Positions 1 to 8,983 of a DNA stretch of 64,000 nucleotides are shown piece by piece. A program made the translations under genes and the position numbers. The stretch is from Alcaligenes faecalis (GTDB taxonomy: Bacteria > Pseudomonadota > Gammaproteobacteria > Burkholderiales > Burkholderiaceae_B): assembly GCF_005311025.1 (NCBI RefSeq), contig NZ_CP031747.1:620001-684000 (forward strand), written 5' to 3'. The notes under the pieces are model-generated. The model ran no database searches. It was not told the DNA's origin and was given only the letters and a program-made list of their open reading frames with translations. Each line of letters opens with the position of its first letter. Position 1 is the stretch's first letter.

Positions 1-3000
1 GCTTGGGGCGTGCCGCATGACCAAATCCAGGCGTTTTTGCACGACGTATGGCGCCTGTGTAGCGATGAGCTTGAGCTGCTCACCCAGGTCCAGCTTAAGG
101 GTGCCCGTGGCAAGAACCTGCCGGGCTGTCACGGCTCCACCCAGGTGCACGTGGACAACCTGATGTTGGTGCCCTCCACCGGCATGTACCGCTGCCAGAC
201 CTGCCGTCGGCTGCATGCCCGGGTCAACCCGGGGATGACCTGTATGGCCTGGCGTTGTAACGGCAAGCTGGTGTTCGAGGAGGAAAACCCGGACAACTAC
301 GACTTGCTCTTGCTGGATCAAGAATTTTCCATGCTGCGCGCCCGCGAGCATTCGGCACAGATTCCCGGCCCTGAACGTGAGCGCATCGAGAATGCCTTCA
401 AGGGTGAAAGTGAGCGCATCAATACGCTGGTGTGTACACCTACGCTGGAAATGGGCGTGAATATCGGTGCGCTGGATGCGGTGCTGATGCGCAACGTACC
501 GCCATTGCCGGCCAACTACTGGCAGCGTGCCGGCCGGGCTGGGCGCCAGTTCCGCATGGCGCTGGATCTGACCTATGCCCGCACCACCAGCCATGACCGC
601 GCCTACTTCAACGAGCCATTGAAAATGCTCGAAGGGTTGGTGGAGCCACCCAGCTTCAACCTGCGCAACCCGGTGATGGTCGCCAAACACGTTAATGCCA
701 CGGTGTTGACCACCCTGCTGCAGATGCTGCGCTCCAACAGCTTGCCAGACACGCAGGCAAGGAATCTGGAGCAGGCGCTGGGTACTTGTTTGCCAGGCCA
801 GATCCGGCCTTATCTGTTTACTGCCGAAGGCATGGTGCGTGAGGCACCTTTGTCGGTTACGCCACTGGCTCAACAAATTGCTGCGCACCAATCCAGCCTG
901 TTAAGTGCGGTATTGAAGGCCTTCCAGCAGGGTTGGCCTGTAGGCGATAGCGAAGTGGTCAGCCGTGAACAGCTAGAATCGGTCATTGGCGGCTTTGCCG
1001 ATCAGTTGCAAGGAGTGATCGATCGCCTGTTCCAGCGCTTGCAGTGGGCGCTCGCGCAGCTGGAGCGGCTGCGTAAGGTCGCCGCAGGCAAAGGTGCGCT
1101 GGATGCGGACGAAGAGGCGCTGCGTGCCCGTTGCGAGCGTCTGGTGAAAAAACTCAAGGGTGAGGCGCGCCGCAACCGCAATCAGGCTGAAGGCATCGAC
1201 GATACCAACACCTACGGCGTGCTGGCGGCTGAAGGCTTCCTGCCGGGTTACGGCCTAGATACCGGCGCGGTCACCCTGACCCATGTGGCACCCCGCCACA
1301 GCAGTGACATCAGCGATTGGGAGCTGCGGCGCAATACGGCGCTCGCTGTGCGCGAGTATGTACCCGGCAACTTGATCTATGCCAACGCTCACAAGTTTGT
1401 GCCGCGGCATTTTCATCTGATTCCTGAAGAACCGTTGACCTTTGCCGTGGATGTTGCCAGTGAATCTGTTCAGGAGACAGGCCCGACATCCAAGTCGGGC
1501 AGCGAAGCCAGCTCGATGTCGATAGCGCAGATTCCCGGCGTCGTCATCTGCGATGTGGACGCGCCGCACCATTCCTACATTTCCGATGATGAGGACTACC
1601 GCTTTCAGATGTCGGTGGCGGTGTTTGCCCAGGATCAGGGGCGGCATTCCGGCGGCAGTCTTTACGAGTGGGGTAAATCCCAGCTGCAACTCAAACACGG
1701 TATGCACATGCGTCTGGTCAATGTCGGCGCTGCCTCCCAGGTACGCTCTGGCACCTTGTTGGGCTATCCCTTATGTCTGGTCTGCGGCGCCAGCCGCTCG
1801 GCCATGAGCAGTCAGCAGGAACTCGACAAGTTTAACGAGCACCATGTCGAACGATGCGGGCGGCCGATTCAGAACATTGCTTTTTACGCTGAGGTGGTGG
1901 CTGATGCACTGGTGCTGCAGGACTGTGCCTCCCAGGAAACAGCCTACAGCGTCATGGAGTCGCTGCGACAGGGTGCGGCCGATGTGCTGGATATGGAAAT
2001 TTCCGACCTGCAGGTACAGGTGATTGGCAAGCCGGGTAGTGAAACGGTCGATGCCTTGCTGTATGACCCTATGCCGGGAGGTTCTGGCCTACTGGAGCAG
2101 TTGCTGGCTCACTGGCCAGATGTGGTGGCCGCAGCCCGCCGACTGGCCGAAGAGTGCCCATCGGCCTGCGAGGCATCCTGTGTGGATTGTCTGCAGCATT
2201 TCCGTAACTCCTTCTATCACGACAAGCTGAACCGCCATACGGCACTGGAAACATTCAATGACTGGGGCGATACCCTGAGTTTCAGCCACGAGCTGGCGCC
2301 AGTTTTGCCGGATGAAACCCTGACCCAGCAACCGGGTAATCCCCCTGAACAGCAATTGGTGGCGCTGCTCAAAGCCGCCGGTATGCCGACATTCGAAACA
2401 GAGCGCCCGATAGCGCTTTCTGGGGGTATTACTACCCGCCCGGATGTGTATTTCCATGAACCCAACGACCAGTACGAAGGTGTCTGCATTTATCTGGATG
2501 GTATGAGTGAGCACTTGCATGGCAACGCCCAGACAGCCGCCAAGGACCGCCAGATCCGTCAGGAGCTGCTGAATACCGAGTATGAAGTCATCGAGATCCA
2601 GTATCAGGAACTGTATGACAAGACGGTGATGCGCGAGCATATGCGGCGGATTGCCCGAGCTGTGGTTGGCAGGGCGAAAGCCAAGGAGCTGGCTGACGAT
2701 GATGCATGGTTTGATCAGGCCGGGAGGGGAGCTACTGTGCCTAATGCGGTAAAAAGCAATGTGCTGCCCTTCAGAACGGTCAGCCCCTCTGATTCTGCCT
2801 TCGAGCCCTACGCGAATTGCGTACCTCTGGTAGGGCTGCAGGCTGCCGCAGGCGCCTGGAGTCATGAGCAGGACAGCCTGGTGGCACTGGCTGACTATGC
2901 TGAGGAGTGGGTGAGCATTGATAACCACAAGCTGGAGCCGGGGATGTTCCTGGCTCAGGTCGTGGGGCGTTCCATGGAGCCACTGGTACCTGATGGTAGC

Positions 3001-3267
3001 TACTGCCTGTTCCGGCCAGTCCCCGCCGGCAGCCGGCAGGGGCGGAAGTTATTGGTTTGGCACGCAGGGGTAACCGATGCCGACACTGGGGGCGAGTACA
3101 CGTTGAAGGTGTATAGCAGTGAAAAAGTTGCCCACGCTGACGGAGAATGGCAGCACGACCGCATTACGCTGAAACCCTTGAATTCTGTTTATCAGCCACT
3201 GTTCCTGGAGCCTAAAGATGAAGGGTCTGTTCGAGTGATTGCTGAGTTTGTAAAGGTGGTGGGATGA
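1..3267 (+). CDS. DUF1998 DEAD/DEAH helicase with nuclease-like and S24 (LexA-like) C-terminal domains, partial
   Basis: The frame is open to the window edge, so the N-terminal half (helicase ATP-binding lobe) is missing. Residue numbers count from the GTG at 10. A Cys cluster lies at about 57-84. The helicase C lobe follows, with motif VI QRAGRAGR near 175-182. A DUF1998/MZB region contains YDPMPGGSGLLEQL and a Cys-rich CPSACEASCVDC near 720-730. Next comes a Vsr/DUF559-like nuclease fold (RPDVYF, IYLDG, near 815-835). The last 150 residues look like peptidase S24: an Ala947-Gly948 cleavage-type pair, Ser988 in GRSMEPLVPDG and Lys1033 in TLKVY. The stop overlaps the mcrB-like start by ATGA, so the genes are co-translated. 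The likely role is DNA translocation or remodelling in an antiphage restriction system. DruE and DrmAB share DUF1998, but this S24 fusion is not one I recognise as a named system. Confidence 0.85.
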   Translation, partial: AWGVPHDQIQAFLHDVWRLCSDELELLTQVQLKGARGKNLPGCHGSTQVHVDNLMLVPSTGMYRCQTCRRLHARVNPGMTCMAWRCNGKLVFEEENPDNYDLLLLDQEFSMLRAREHSAQIPGPERERIENAFKGESERINTLVCTPTLEMGVNIGALDAVLMRNVPPLPANYWQRAGRAGRQFRMALDLTYARTTSHDRAYFNEPLKMLEGLVEPPSFNLRNPVMVAKHVNATVLTTLLQMLRSNSLPDTQARNLEQALGTCLPGQIRPYLFTAEGMVREAPLSVTPLAQQIAAHQSSLLSAVLKAFQQGWPVGDSEVVSREQLESVIGGFADQLQGVIDRLFQRLQWALAQLERLRKVAAGKGALDADEEALRARCERLVKKLKGEARRNRNQAEGIDDTNTYGVLAAEGFLPGYGLDTGAVTLTHVAPRHSSDISDWELRRNTALAVREYVPGNLIYANAHKFVPRHFHLIPEEPLTFAVDVASESVQETGPTSKSGSEASSMSIAQIPGVVICDVDAPHHSYISDDEDYRFQMSVAVFAQDQGRHSGGSLYEWGKSQLQLKHGMHMRLVNVGAASQVRSGTLLGYPLCLVCGASRSAMSSQQELDKFNEHHVERCGRPIQNIAFYAEVVADALVLQDCASQETAYSVMESLRQGAADVLDMEISDLQVQVIGKPGSETVDALLYDPMPGGSGLLEQLLAHWPDVVAAARRLAEECPSACEASCVDCLQHFRNSFYHDKLNRHTALETFNDWGDTLSFSHELAPVLPDETLTQQPGNPPEQQLVALLKAAGMPTFETERPIALSGGITTRPDVYFHEPNDQYEGVCIYLDGMSEHLHGNAQTAAKDRQIRQELLNTEYEVIEIQYQELYDKTVMREHMRRIARAVVGRAKAKELADDDAWFDQAGRGATVPNAVKSNVLPFRTVSPSDSAFEPYANCVPLVGLQAAAGAWSHEQDSLVALADYAEEWVSIDNHKLEPGMFLAQVVGRSMEPLVPDGSYCLFRPVPAGSRQGRKLLVWHAGVTDADTGGEYTLKVYSSEKVAHADGEWQHDRITLKPLNSVYQPLFLEPKDEGSVRVIAEFVKVVG

Positions 3268-5471
3268 GTGTGGAGCACCGTGCAACCTGGTTCGTCGGGG
3301 CCAGTTACGGCGGTACTGATGACCAGATGCCGCGATTTCTTGCAGATGGAATTTGGGAGAATGGCTATGACGACAAACTCCTCGATGTAGTGCGTTCCAT
3401 GCGCCCGGGAGAGCGGATCGCCATCAAGTCGTCTTATACGCGAAAACACGGTCTGCCTTTCGATAGCCGAGGTCGAGCGGTTTCGGTTATGGGCATCAAG
3501 GCGGTCGGCACCATCACTGAAAATCTGAACGACGGGAAGAGGGTGAAGGTGGACTGGGCCAAGGTCGAGCCGGTACGAGAATGGTACTTCTACACTCACC
3601 GAGGGACCGTCTGGCGTGTGCTTCCCGGCGAATGGATGAATGATGCGCTGATTGCATTTGCGTTTGACGGCCAGCCGCAGGATGTGGATCGCTTTCGCAA
3701 CCAGCCCTTTTGGCGGGAGCGTTACGGCACGACGTTGCCAGAAAAGCAGCGCTTCGAGTGGACGGACTTCTACGAGGCAGTGGCCGAAAAGCTGCTGGCC
3801 CACGCAGACGATCGAACTTCGCTCATCGAGGGCATCCACGAGATCGCGTCCCGGGTGCCGGGGCTGACCTATCTCCAGGATAAGTTTCCCGATGGAACCA
3901 GTGGTTCGCTGAGGGACATTTGCCCATTCACCACGATGGGCACCTTTAACCGATCCATGACCGATGCCAACCGCAAGATCATCGCGGGTGAACTTGCCAA
4001 GTTGCTGGGTGTGACGGTGCCGGTCCCGCCTTCATTCGAAGGCATTCCCGTTCTTAACAACCAACGTTCCTGGTTTTTTGCCTATGCCGACAAGCGTGGT
4101 GCGGGCGACATCGACGCGCTATGGAAGGTATTCGTTGCCGCGAGCAAGATGGTCGATGGCGACCAGTTGGACACTCGCGATGCCTTCATCCGGGCTTATG
4201 ACGAGGCAACCCAAGTATGGGGTGTCGCATGGAACCTTTCGACAGGTCTCTACTGGGCGCATCCGTGGGAATTCCTGACCCTGGATAGCCAGTCGCGCCA
4301 CTACATCAACAAGCGGCTCGGCCTGAATGTCGCCATCAGTGGTCAGCAAGGCCCATGTGATGGTCAGGCCTATTTGAAGCTGCTGGACGATTTGCGTTCG
4401 CGCTTCGGCGAAGACGGCTATCCGGTCCACAGTTTCCCTGACTTGTCGCTTGCGTCCTGGATGTACAAAGACACGGTTGACGAGCCTGTGCCGGCTGGCG
4501 ATATCGGTACCAATGCCGGAGCAGAACAGGAAACTGAAGGTGAAGTTCGCGAAGCCTTTCAGGTGGCAGCGCCAATCGTTCCCTACTCGGTGGAGGACAT
4601 CCTCAAGGACGGCTGTTTCCTGGAGCGGGCCGAGATTGACCGCTTGCTCGATCGTCTGCGCACAAAAAAGAACCTCATCCTTCAGGGGCCTCCGGGCACG
4701 GGCAAGACCTGGCTAGCCAAACGGCTCGCGTTCGCGCTCATGGGCCAGAAGGACGACAGCAAGGTCCGCGCAGTGCAGTTCCACCCCAACCTGTCCTACG
4801 AGGACTTTGTTCGAGGATGGCGCCCCACTGGCGAAGGCAAGTTGTCGCTGGCGGACGGCGTCTTCATGGAAGCCATTAAGGCCGCATCAAAGGACCCTTC
4901 GTCGAAGTTTGTCGTGGTGATCGAGGAGATCAACCGTGGAAACCCAGCGCAGATCTTCGGCGAGTTGCTGACGCTGCTTGAGGCCGGCAAGCGGACGCCC
5001 AACGAAGCGCTGGAACTCTGTTATCCGGATGCGGACGGCAAACGACGTCCCGTCCATATTCCCGAGAATCTCTATGTGGTCGGCACCATGAATATCGCCG
5101 ACCGATCGCTTGCACTGGTCGATCTGGCATTGCGTCGCCGCTTTGCTTTCGTTGGGCTGGAGCCAAGACTGGGCCAGGTTTGGCGGGAGTGGGTGGTCAA
5201 GGAGTGTGCTGTCGATCCGGGCTTAGTCGCGGACATCGAGCGCCGTATCACCGAGCTGAACGACCAGATCGCGGCGGATGCGCGCCTTGGCAAGCAATTC
5301 CGAATTGGTCACAGCTATGTGACACCTGCACATCGACTGGAGGCGGGAGACACGAAGAAGTGGTTCCAGCAGGTCGTGGAGACGGAGGTCGGCCCGTTGC
5401 TGGATGAGTACTGGTTCGATGCGCCCGACGAAGCACAAAAGGCGATTGCACGGCTGACGCAGGGCTGGTGA
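3264..5471 (+). CDS. McrB-like AAA+ GTPase with an EVE/PUA-like N-terminal domain
   Basis: 735 aa. Residues about 1-150 resemble the EVE/PUA-like modified-base readers found at the N-terminus of some McrB proteins (opening with a WFVGA-type strand, then GERIAIKS, VKVDWAKVEP). The C-terminal AAA+ domain is clearly McrB-type: Walker A GPPGTGKT near 474-481, the McrB signature FHPNLSYEDFVRGW, Walker B VVVIEEINRGN near 550 and MNIADRS near 609, where canonical McrB has MNTADRS. In the family, a GTP-driven hexamer recruits the McrC nuclease to modified DNA. The middle region (about 155-450) has no domain I recognise. It overlaps both neighbours by a few bases and sits between the helicase and mcrC-like genes. 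The specificity is unknown; a modified base is inferred from the N-terminal fold only. Confidence 0.85.
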   Translation: MSVEHRATWFVGASYGGTDDQMPRFLADGIWENGYDDKLLDVVRSMRPGERIAIKSSYTRKHGLPFDSRGRAVSVMGIKAVGTITENLNDGKRVKVDWAKVEPVREWYFYTHRGTVWRVLPGEWMNDALIAFAFDGQPQDVDRFRNQPFWRERYGTTLPEKQRFEWTDFYEAVAEKLLAHADDRTSLIEGIHEIASRVPGLTYLQDKFPDGTSGSLRDICPFTTMGTFNRSMTDANRKIIAGELAKLLGVTVPVPPSFEGIPVLNNQRSWFFAYADKRGAGDIDALWKVFVAASKMVDGDQLDTRDAFIRAYDEATQVWGVAWNLSTGLYWAHPWEFLTLDSQSRHYINKRLGLNVAISGQQGPCDGQAYLKLLDDLRSRFGEDGYPVHSFPDLSLASWMYKDTVDEPVPAGDIGTNAGAEQETEGEVREAFQVAAPIVPYSVEDILKDGCFLERAEIDRLLDRLRTKKNLILQGPPGTGKTWLAKRLAFALMGQKDDSKVRAVQFHPNLSYEDFVRGWRPTGEGKLSLADGVFMEAIKAASKDPSSKFVVVIEEINRGNPAQIFGELLTLLEAGKRTPNEALELCYPDADGKRRPVHIPENLYVVGTMNIADRSLALVDLALRRRFAFVGLEPRLGQVWREWVVKECAVDPGLVADIERRITELNDQIAADARLGKQFRIGHSYVTPAHRLEAGDTKKWFQQVVETEVGPLLDEYWFDAPDEAQKAIARLTQGW

Positions 5472-6637
5472 TGACCGCCGTCGCAGAACAGGTGGAAAGT
5501 GCATCCATGAGCGCTGAGGGGTTCATCGGACGCATTCCGGTGCGCAACCTCTGGCTGCTGATGCTCTACGCCTCTGACCTGTTCCGCACTCGCGGCATCG
5601 GCAAGATCGGCTTGGAAGACAGCCCGGACGATCTACCGGATCTAGTTGCGGAGATCCTTGCCCACGCGGTTGAGGTGCGGCAGCGTCGCCGCTTGAGTCT
5701 TGGATATCGACCTCGTGACGCAGTCATCAATCGCGTGCGTGGCCGGATCGACGTCTTGACCACCGAACGCCATCAGTTGATGGATAGAGGCCTGGTGGCG
5801 TGCCGGTTTGACGAACTCACCATCGACACCCCACGCAATCGTTTCGTCCGAGCAGCTTTGGAATCCATCTCCAGAATCGTTCAGAGGAAGGACGTTGCTC
5901 ATCGGTGCCGCGCACTTGCGGGTGGCATGAAGGCAATGGGTGTATCAGGCGACGCTCCGACCCGTGCCCAAATGAGCACCGATCGTTTTGGCCGTAACGA
6001 TGCGGACGACCGCTTCATGGTTGCGGCCGCAAAGCTGGCGTTCGATCTGGCGCTGCCTACGGAGGCGTCTGGTGCGAATGTGCTTTCTCTGCCAGACCGC
6101 GAGGCAACTTGGGTGCGCCGTTTATTCGAGCGAGCTGTCGGCGGCTTCTACGAAGTCGTATTGAGCCCGCAGGGCTGGCGTGTGCGTTGCGGCGGGACAC
6201 TGTCCTGGCAGATCGAGCAGAAGACGGCGGGAATCGACAAGATTCTGCCGACGATGCGAACGGATATCGTGCTCGAAAACCCGTCGACCGGGCGGCGGAT
6301 TGTCATCGATACCAAGTTCACCTCGATCGTGACGAGCGGTTGGTACCGTGAGGAAACCCTGCGCAGCGGATACGTGTACCAGATCTATGCCTATCTGCGC
6401 TCCCAGGTTGGGTGCGGCGATGCGCTTGCAGATCGCGCGAGCGGATTAATGTTGCATCCTGCGATCGGCCAGATGGTGGACGAGACAGTGCTGATCCAGG
6501 GGCACGCCATTCGGTTCGCCACTGTGGATTTGACGGCAACTCCTGCGCTCATTCGAGCGCAGCTGCTGCGACTCTGCGCGCCAGACCGCGCGATGCAGAT
6601 CATGGATTTTCCCTTCGAGAAAACTCGTACGGGCTAA
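5471..6637 (+). CDS. McrC-like nuclease subunit
   Basis: 388 aa. The start ATG overlaps the stop of the mcrB-like gene (TGATG); an in-frame GTG lies one codon earlier. The N-terminus GRIPVRNLWLLMLYASDL is typical of the McrC/LlaJI family. The PD-(D/E)xK nuclease core is visible as RTDIVLENP followed by IVIDTKF around residues 264-281, supplying the Asp and D-x-K metal ligands. In the family this subunit cuts DNA after GTP hydrolysis by McrB. The last 38 bases overlap, on the opposite strand, the tail of a broken integrase gene, so the mcrC end is at the edge of older mobile DNA. The neighbouring helicase distinguishes the operon from a plain two-gene type IV system. Confidence 0.85.
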   Translation: MTAVAEQVESASMSAEGFIGRIPVRNLWLLMLYASDLFRTRGIGKIGLEDSPDDLPDLVAEILAHAVEVRQRRRLSLGYRPRDAVINRVRGRIDVLTTERHQLMDRGLVACRFDELTIDTPRNRFVRAALESISRIVQRKDVAHRCRALAGGMKAMGVSGDAPTRAQMSTDRFGRNDADDRFMVAAAKLAFDLALPTEASGANVLSLPDREATWVRRLFERAVGGFYEVVLSPQGWRVRCGGTLSWQIEQKTAGIDKILPTMRTDIVLENPSTGRRIVIDTKFTSIVTSGWYREETLRSGYVYQIYAYLRSQVGCGDALADRASGLMLHPAIGQMVDETVLIQGHAIRFATVDLTATPALIRAQLLRLCAPDRAMQIMDFPFEKTRTG

Positions 6638-7046
6638 CCGCCTTTTCCCTGTTCGCATCCAGAAAATCCGCCCACCACTGCATCATCAGCCGCCTTTCCT
6701 CCAAGTGCTCGGCCTTATGAATATACGCAGCCCGGACGGAGTTCCGTTCCTGGTGGCTCATTTGCCGTTCAACTGCGTCTCTCGACCACAAGCCCGATTC
6801 GATCAGAGCGCTACATGCCACGGTTCGAAAACCATAGCCGCACACCTCAGACTTGGTGTCATAGACCATGGTCCGAAGCGCCTTGTTGATGGTGTTCTCA
6901 CTCATGGCTGTTTGGGAATTATTGTCGCTCGTAAAAATCAGTTCTTTATCACCCGACCAATTATAAATGCGTCTCATTAATATTATTGCTTTTATACCCG
7001 ACGGGGCGGCAGGGGACATGCACTTCTTGGCGTACATAAGCCTCAC
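6600..7046 (-). pseudogene. C-terminal remnant of a P4-type tyrosine recombinase
   Basis: The 148-residue frame corresponds to the catalytic C-terminal third of a P4/CP4-type integrase. It has MSENTINKALRTM, the Arg of YGFRTVACSALIESGLW, the His of QMSHQER, the nucleophile region RAAYIHKAEHLEERR and the usual WWADFLDANRE tail. The arm-binding and core-binding domains are missing. It begins with GTG overlapping the stop of the intact integrase, but the first 30 residues do not look like integrase, so this is a fusion point, not a true start. It is unlike the intact integrase next to it (different subfamily), so it records an earlier integration event. Probably not functional. Confidence 0.8.
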
Positions 7047-8251
7047 ATCAACGGCGCCAGTTTTCTGGCCAGTAGTTCCAACACCTCCCTTCGTTCATTG
7101 AAGTAGTCGTGACGGTTGTAGATACCCTCCACGCCCTTCAGTGTGTGGTTAAGGCATCGCTCGGCCACATGGCCAGGCACCCCTAATGAGGCCAACAGGC
7201 TGCGGCACGTGCGTCGCAGGTCATGGACGGTGAAGTGTTCAAGATCACCCATCTTGTTCTCAGGCTGTACTGCTCTTCCTGGCTCTCTCCCAAACAGTTT
7301 GGATATCGCCCGATTTAAAGTGTCCGAGCCCATGTGGGGCATTTTGCTTGCTCGTCTGTTAGGGAAGACATAAGCGGAACCAAAAGCGCGCACCTTGAGT
7401 TCGTTCAGCCATTGGATAGCCAGGTCTGGCAGGGGGATGTCAATGGCTACACGGGATTTGCTGCGCTCCTGAGGCAGATACCAAACCTTTTCCTCCAGAT
7501 CGAACTCGCTCCACCTTGCTTCAGTTAGCTCGGCTTTTCTGACTCCGAGCAAGACCAAGAGCGCACAGGCCAAGTAGTTGTCCCGGGTGAAGCTATCTGA
7601 TTCTTCCCGGAATATCTTGAAGATGAAGGCCAGCTCTTCGGTGGTGAGCGCTCTGTCTCTGCTTTTTTCTATGCCGCCCGCATCGTCTACGGCGAAGGCG
7701 CTGGCCGGGTTGCTGGCAATCAAATCCAGCTTGACGGCATGGTTAAACAGTTGCTTGCAGTACATCAACGCATCGTTGGCGGTGCTCGGTCTATTGCTTT
7801 CCGCTATGTTTCTCAAGACCTGCCTGATGTCGCGGCCCGTGACAGTATCTGGCTTCATTTGCCCAATGACAGGTGAAATTTCTTTGGTGTAGACCCGAAA
7901 GGGGATGTGGTGGTGCTTCAGACGCTTGACGTTGCCTTCGTGCCAGTCGTTGAACAGGTCATCAACACATTTGATGTCGCTATAGCTGGCTCTTTTCTTT
8001 TCAACAAGAGGGTCCAGACCCTCACGAAGCTGCTTCATCTGTAAAGCAGCGGCTAGCCGTGCATCAGCAAGAGACAGGTCATCCACGTTACCCAGCGTCA
8101 TTTGCTTGCGCTTAGCGTTGGTCGTGAAGCGCAGCGCCCAATAGGAGCGTCCCCGGGCTGGTACTACAAGGTATAGGCCGTTGCCATCAGCAAAATGTCC
8201 GGGTGGTCCTTTGAGCTTTGCACTAACTGACTTGCTTGTAAGTACTGCCAT
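7043..8251 (-). CDS. Tyrosine recombinase (phage/island integrase)
   Basis: 402 aa, full length for the DUF4102-type integrases of genomic islands. The N-terminal arm-binding domain contains GNGLYLVVPARGRSYWALRF. The catalytic set is present: Arg in LLGVRKAELTEARW, H-x-x-R in HDLRRTCRSLL, His in CLNHTLKGVEG and Tyr in YNRHDY. A Shine-Dalgarno AGGAAG lies 6-7 nt before the ATG. It is transcribed away from the junction with the split SNF2 gene, and arm-type repeats lie just upstream, as expected for an integrase next to its attachment site. It probably mobilises the island with the helicase/McrBC operon. The target appears to be a protein-coding gene rather than a tRNA (inference). Confidence 0.92.
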   Translation of the reverse strand: MAVLTSKSVSAKLKGPPGHFADGNGLYLVVPARGRSYWALRFTTNAKRKQMTLGNVDDLSLADARLAAALQMKQLREGLDPLVEKKRASYSDIKCVDDLFNDWHEGNVKRLKHHHIPFRVYTKEISPVIGQMKPDTVTGRDIRQVLRNIAESNRPSTANDALMYCKQLFNHAVKLDLIASNPASAFAVDDAGGIEKSRDRALTTEELAFIFKIFREESDSFTRDNYLACALLVLLGVRKAELTEARWSEFDLEEKVWYLPQERSKSRVAIDIPLPDLAIQWLNELKVRAFGSAYVFPNRRASKMPHMGSDTLNRAISKLFGREPGRAVQPENKMGDLEHFTVHDLRRTCRSLLASLGVPGHVAERCLNHTLKGVEGIYNRHDYFNERREVLELLARKLAPLM

Positions 8252-8267
8252 AACGTCTTCCTCTAAA

Positions 8268-8359
8268 TGTACTCACCACTGGCCGCAGAGAATTTCTGCT
8301 TATTGAGCATTGTACTCACCATTGTACTCACCACTTGGTGCTTGATTCTGGTGAGTGCA
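8268..8359. repeat. Arm-type repeats upstream of the integrase
   Basis: The 11-mer TGTACTCACCA occurs three times in direct orientation (8268-8278, 8311-8321, 8323-8333). A 10/11 inverted copy, TGGTGAGTGCA, lies at 8349-8359. A cluster between an integrase start and an island end is the usual place for integrase arm-binding sites; they could also be an autoregulatory operator. Confidence 0.6.
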
Positions 8360-8420
8360 GGTAGACCTTGGTTGACTAGGAAATACGTTATCTAATTGAT
8401 TTTTATAATAAAAATTGAGA

Positions 8421-8432
8421 TTGGTTGACCCG
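8421..8432. other. Probable island end (attachment junction)
   Basis: TTGGTTGAC at 8421-8429 repeats the sequence at 8368-8376. The open frame of the SNF2 helicase remnant begins directly after an in-frame TGA at 8426-8428. The integrase starts 170 bp away. Together these place the island end near here. The exact core cannot be fixed without the other end, which lies outside the window. Confidence 0.45.
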
Positions 8433-8983
8433 GGTTTCCATCACTCAATGTTCTGCGCCTGTGCCTGGAAACGCTCAAAACACCATTCCTGATTGAAACG
8501 GTTGAAGGTCTGCAGGCTGAAGATAAGATCATCATCTTTTGCGAGTACATGAGCACAGTCAACGCCATGCATGACGCCTTCACGGCGGCCGGCATTAAGG
8601 CCGTGCGTCTGGTTGGGGCTGACTCTGCGACCAAGCGGCAGAAGGCAATCGATATGTTCCAGGATGACCCCGAGGTCAGGGTGTTCATCGGCACCACGAT
8701 GGCAGCGGGTGTTGGGATTACTCTGACTGCTGCTAACTACGTGGCCTTTGCTTCTATGCCCTGGACCCCGGCGCTTATGCGCCAAGCCGAGGATAGGGCG
8801 TATCGAATGGGCCAGCAGCGGGATGTGATGGTTATCGTCCCGCTTATACCCGACACGATTGATGAGGCTGTGTGGAAGATTCTGGAGGGCAAGCGTGAGA
8901 CAGAAATTGATGTTGTAGAAGCTGTAACGACGCTGCAAACGAGTGATGCCGCAGTGATCATGCTTATTGAATCGCTCCGATAA
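8429..8983 (+). pseudogene. SNF2-family helicase, C-terminal fragment
   Basis: About 184 residues of helicase C lobe without an N-terminal lobe. Motif IV-like KIIIFCEYMS, motif V TTMAAGVGITLTAANYV and motif VI QAEDRAYRMGQQRDV are typical of SNF2/SMARCAL1-like remodellers. Family-like sequence continues upstream of the first ATG (8549) back to a TGA at 8426, so the gene was cut there, most simply by insertion of the island on the left. It is not a duplicate of the SNF2 gene at 22.8 kb, which has a different C-terminus. The missing half should lie beyond the left edge if the split was clean. Confidence 0.8.

Noticed and set aside
2089-2928. Long minus-strand frame inside the helicase gene
   Set aside because: Antisense shadow of a well-supported coding region with no domain or Shine-Dalgarno.
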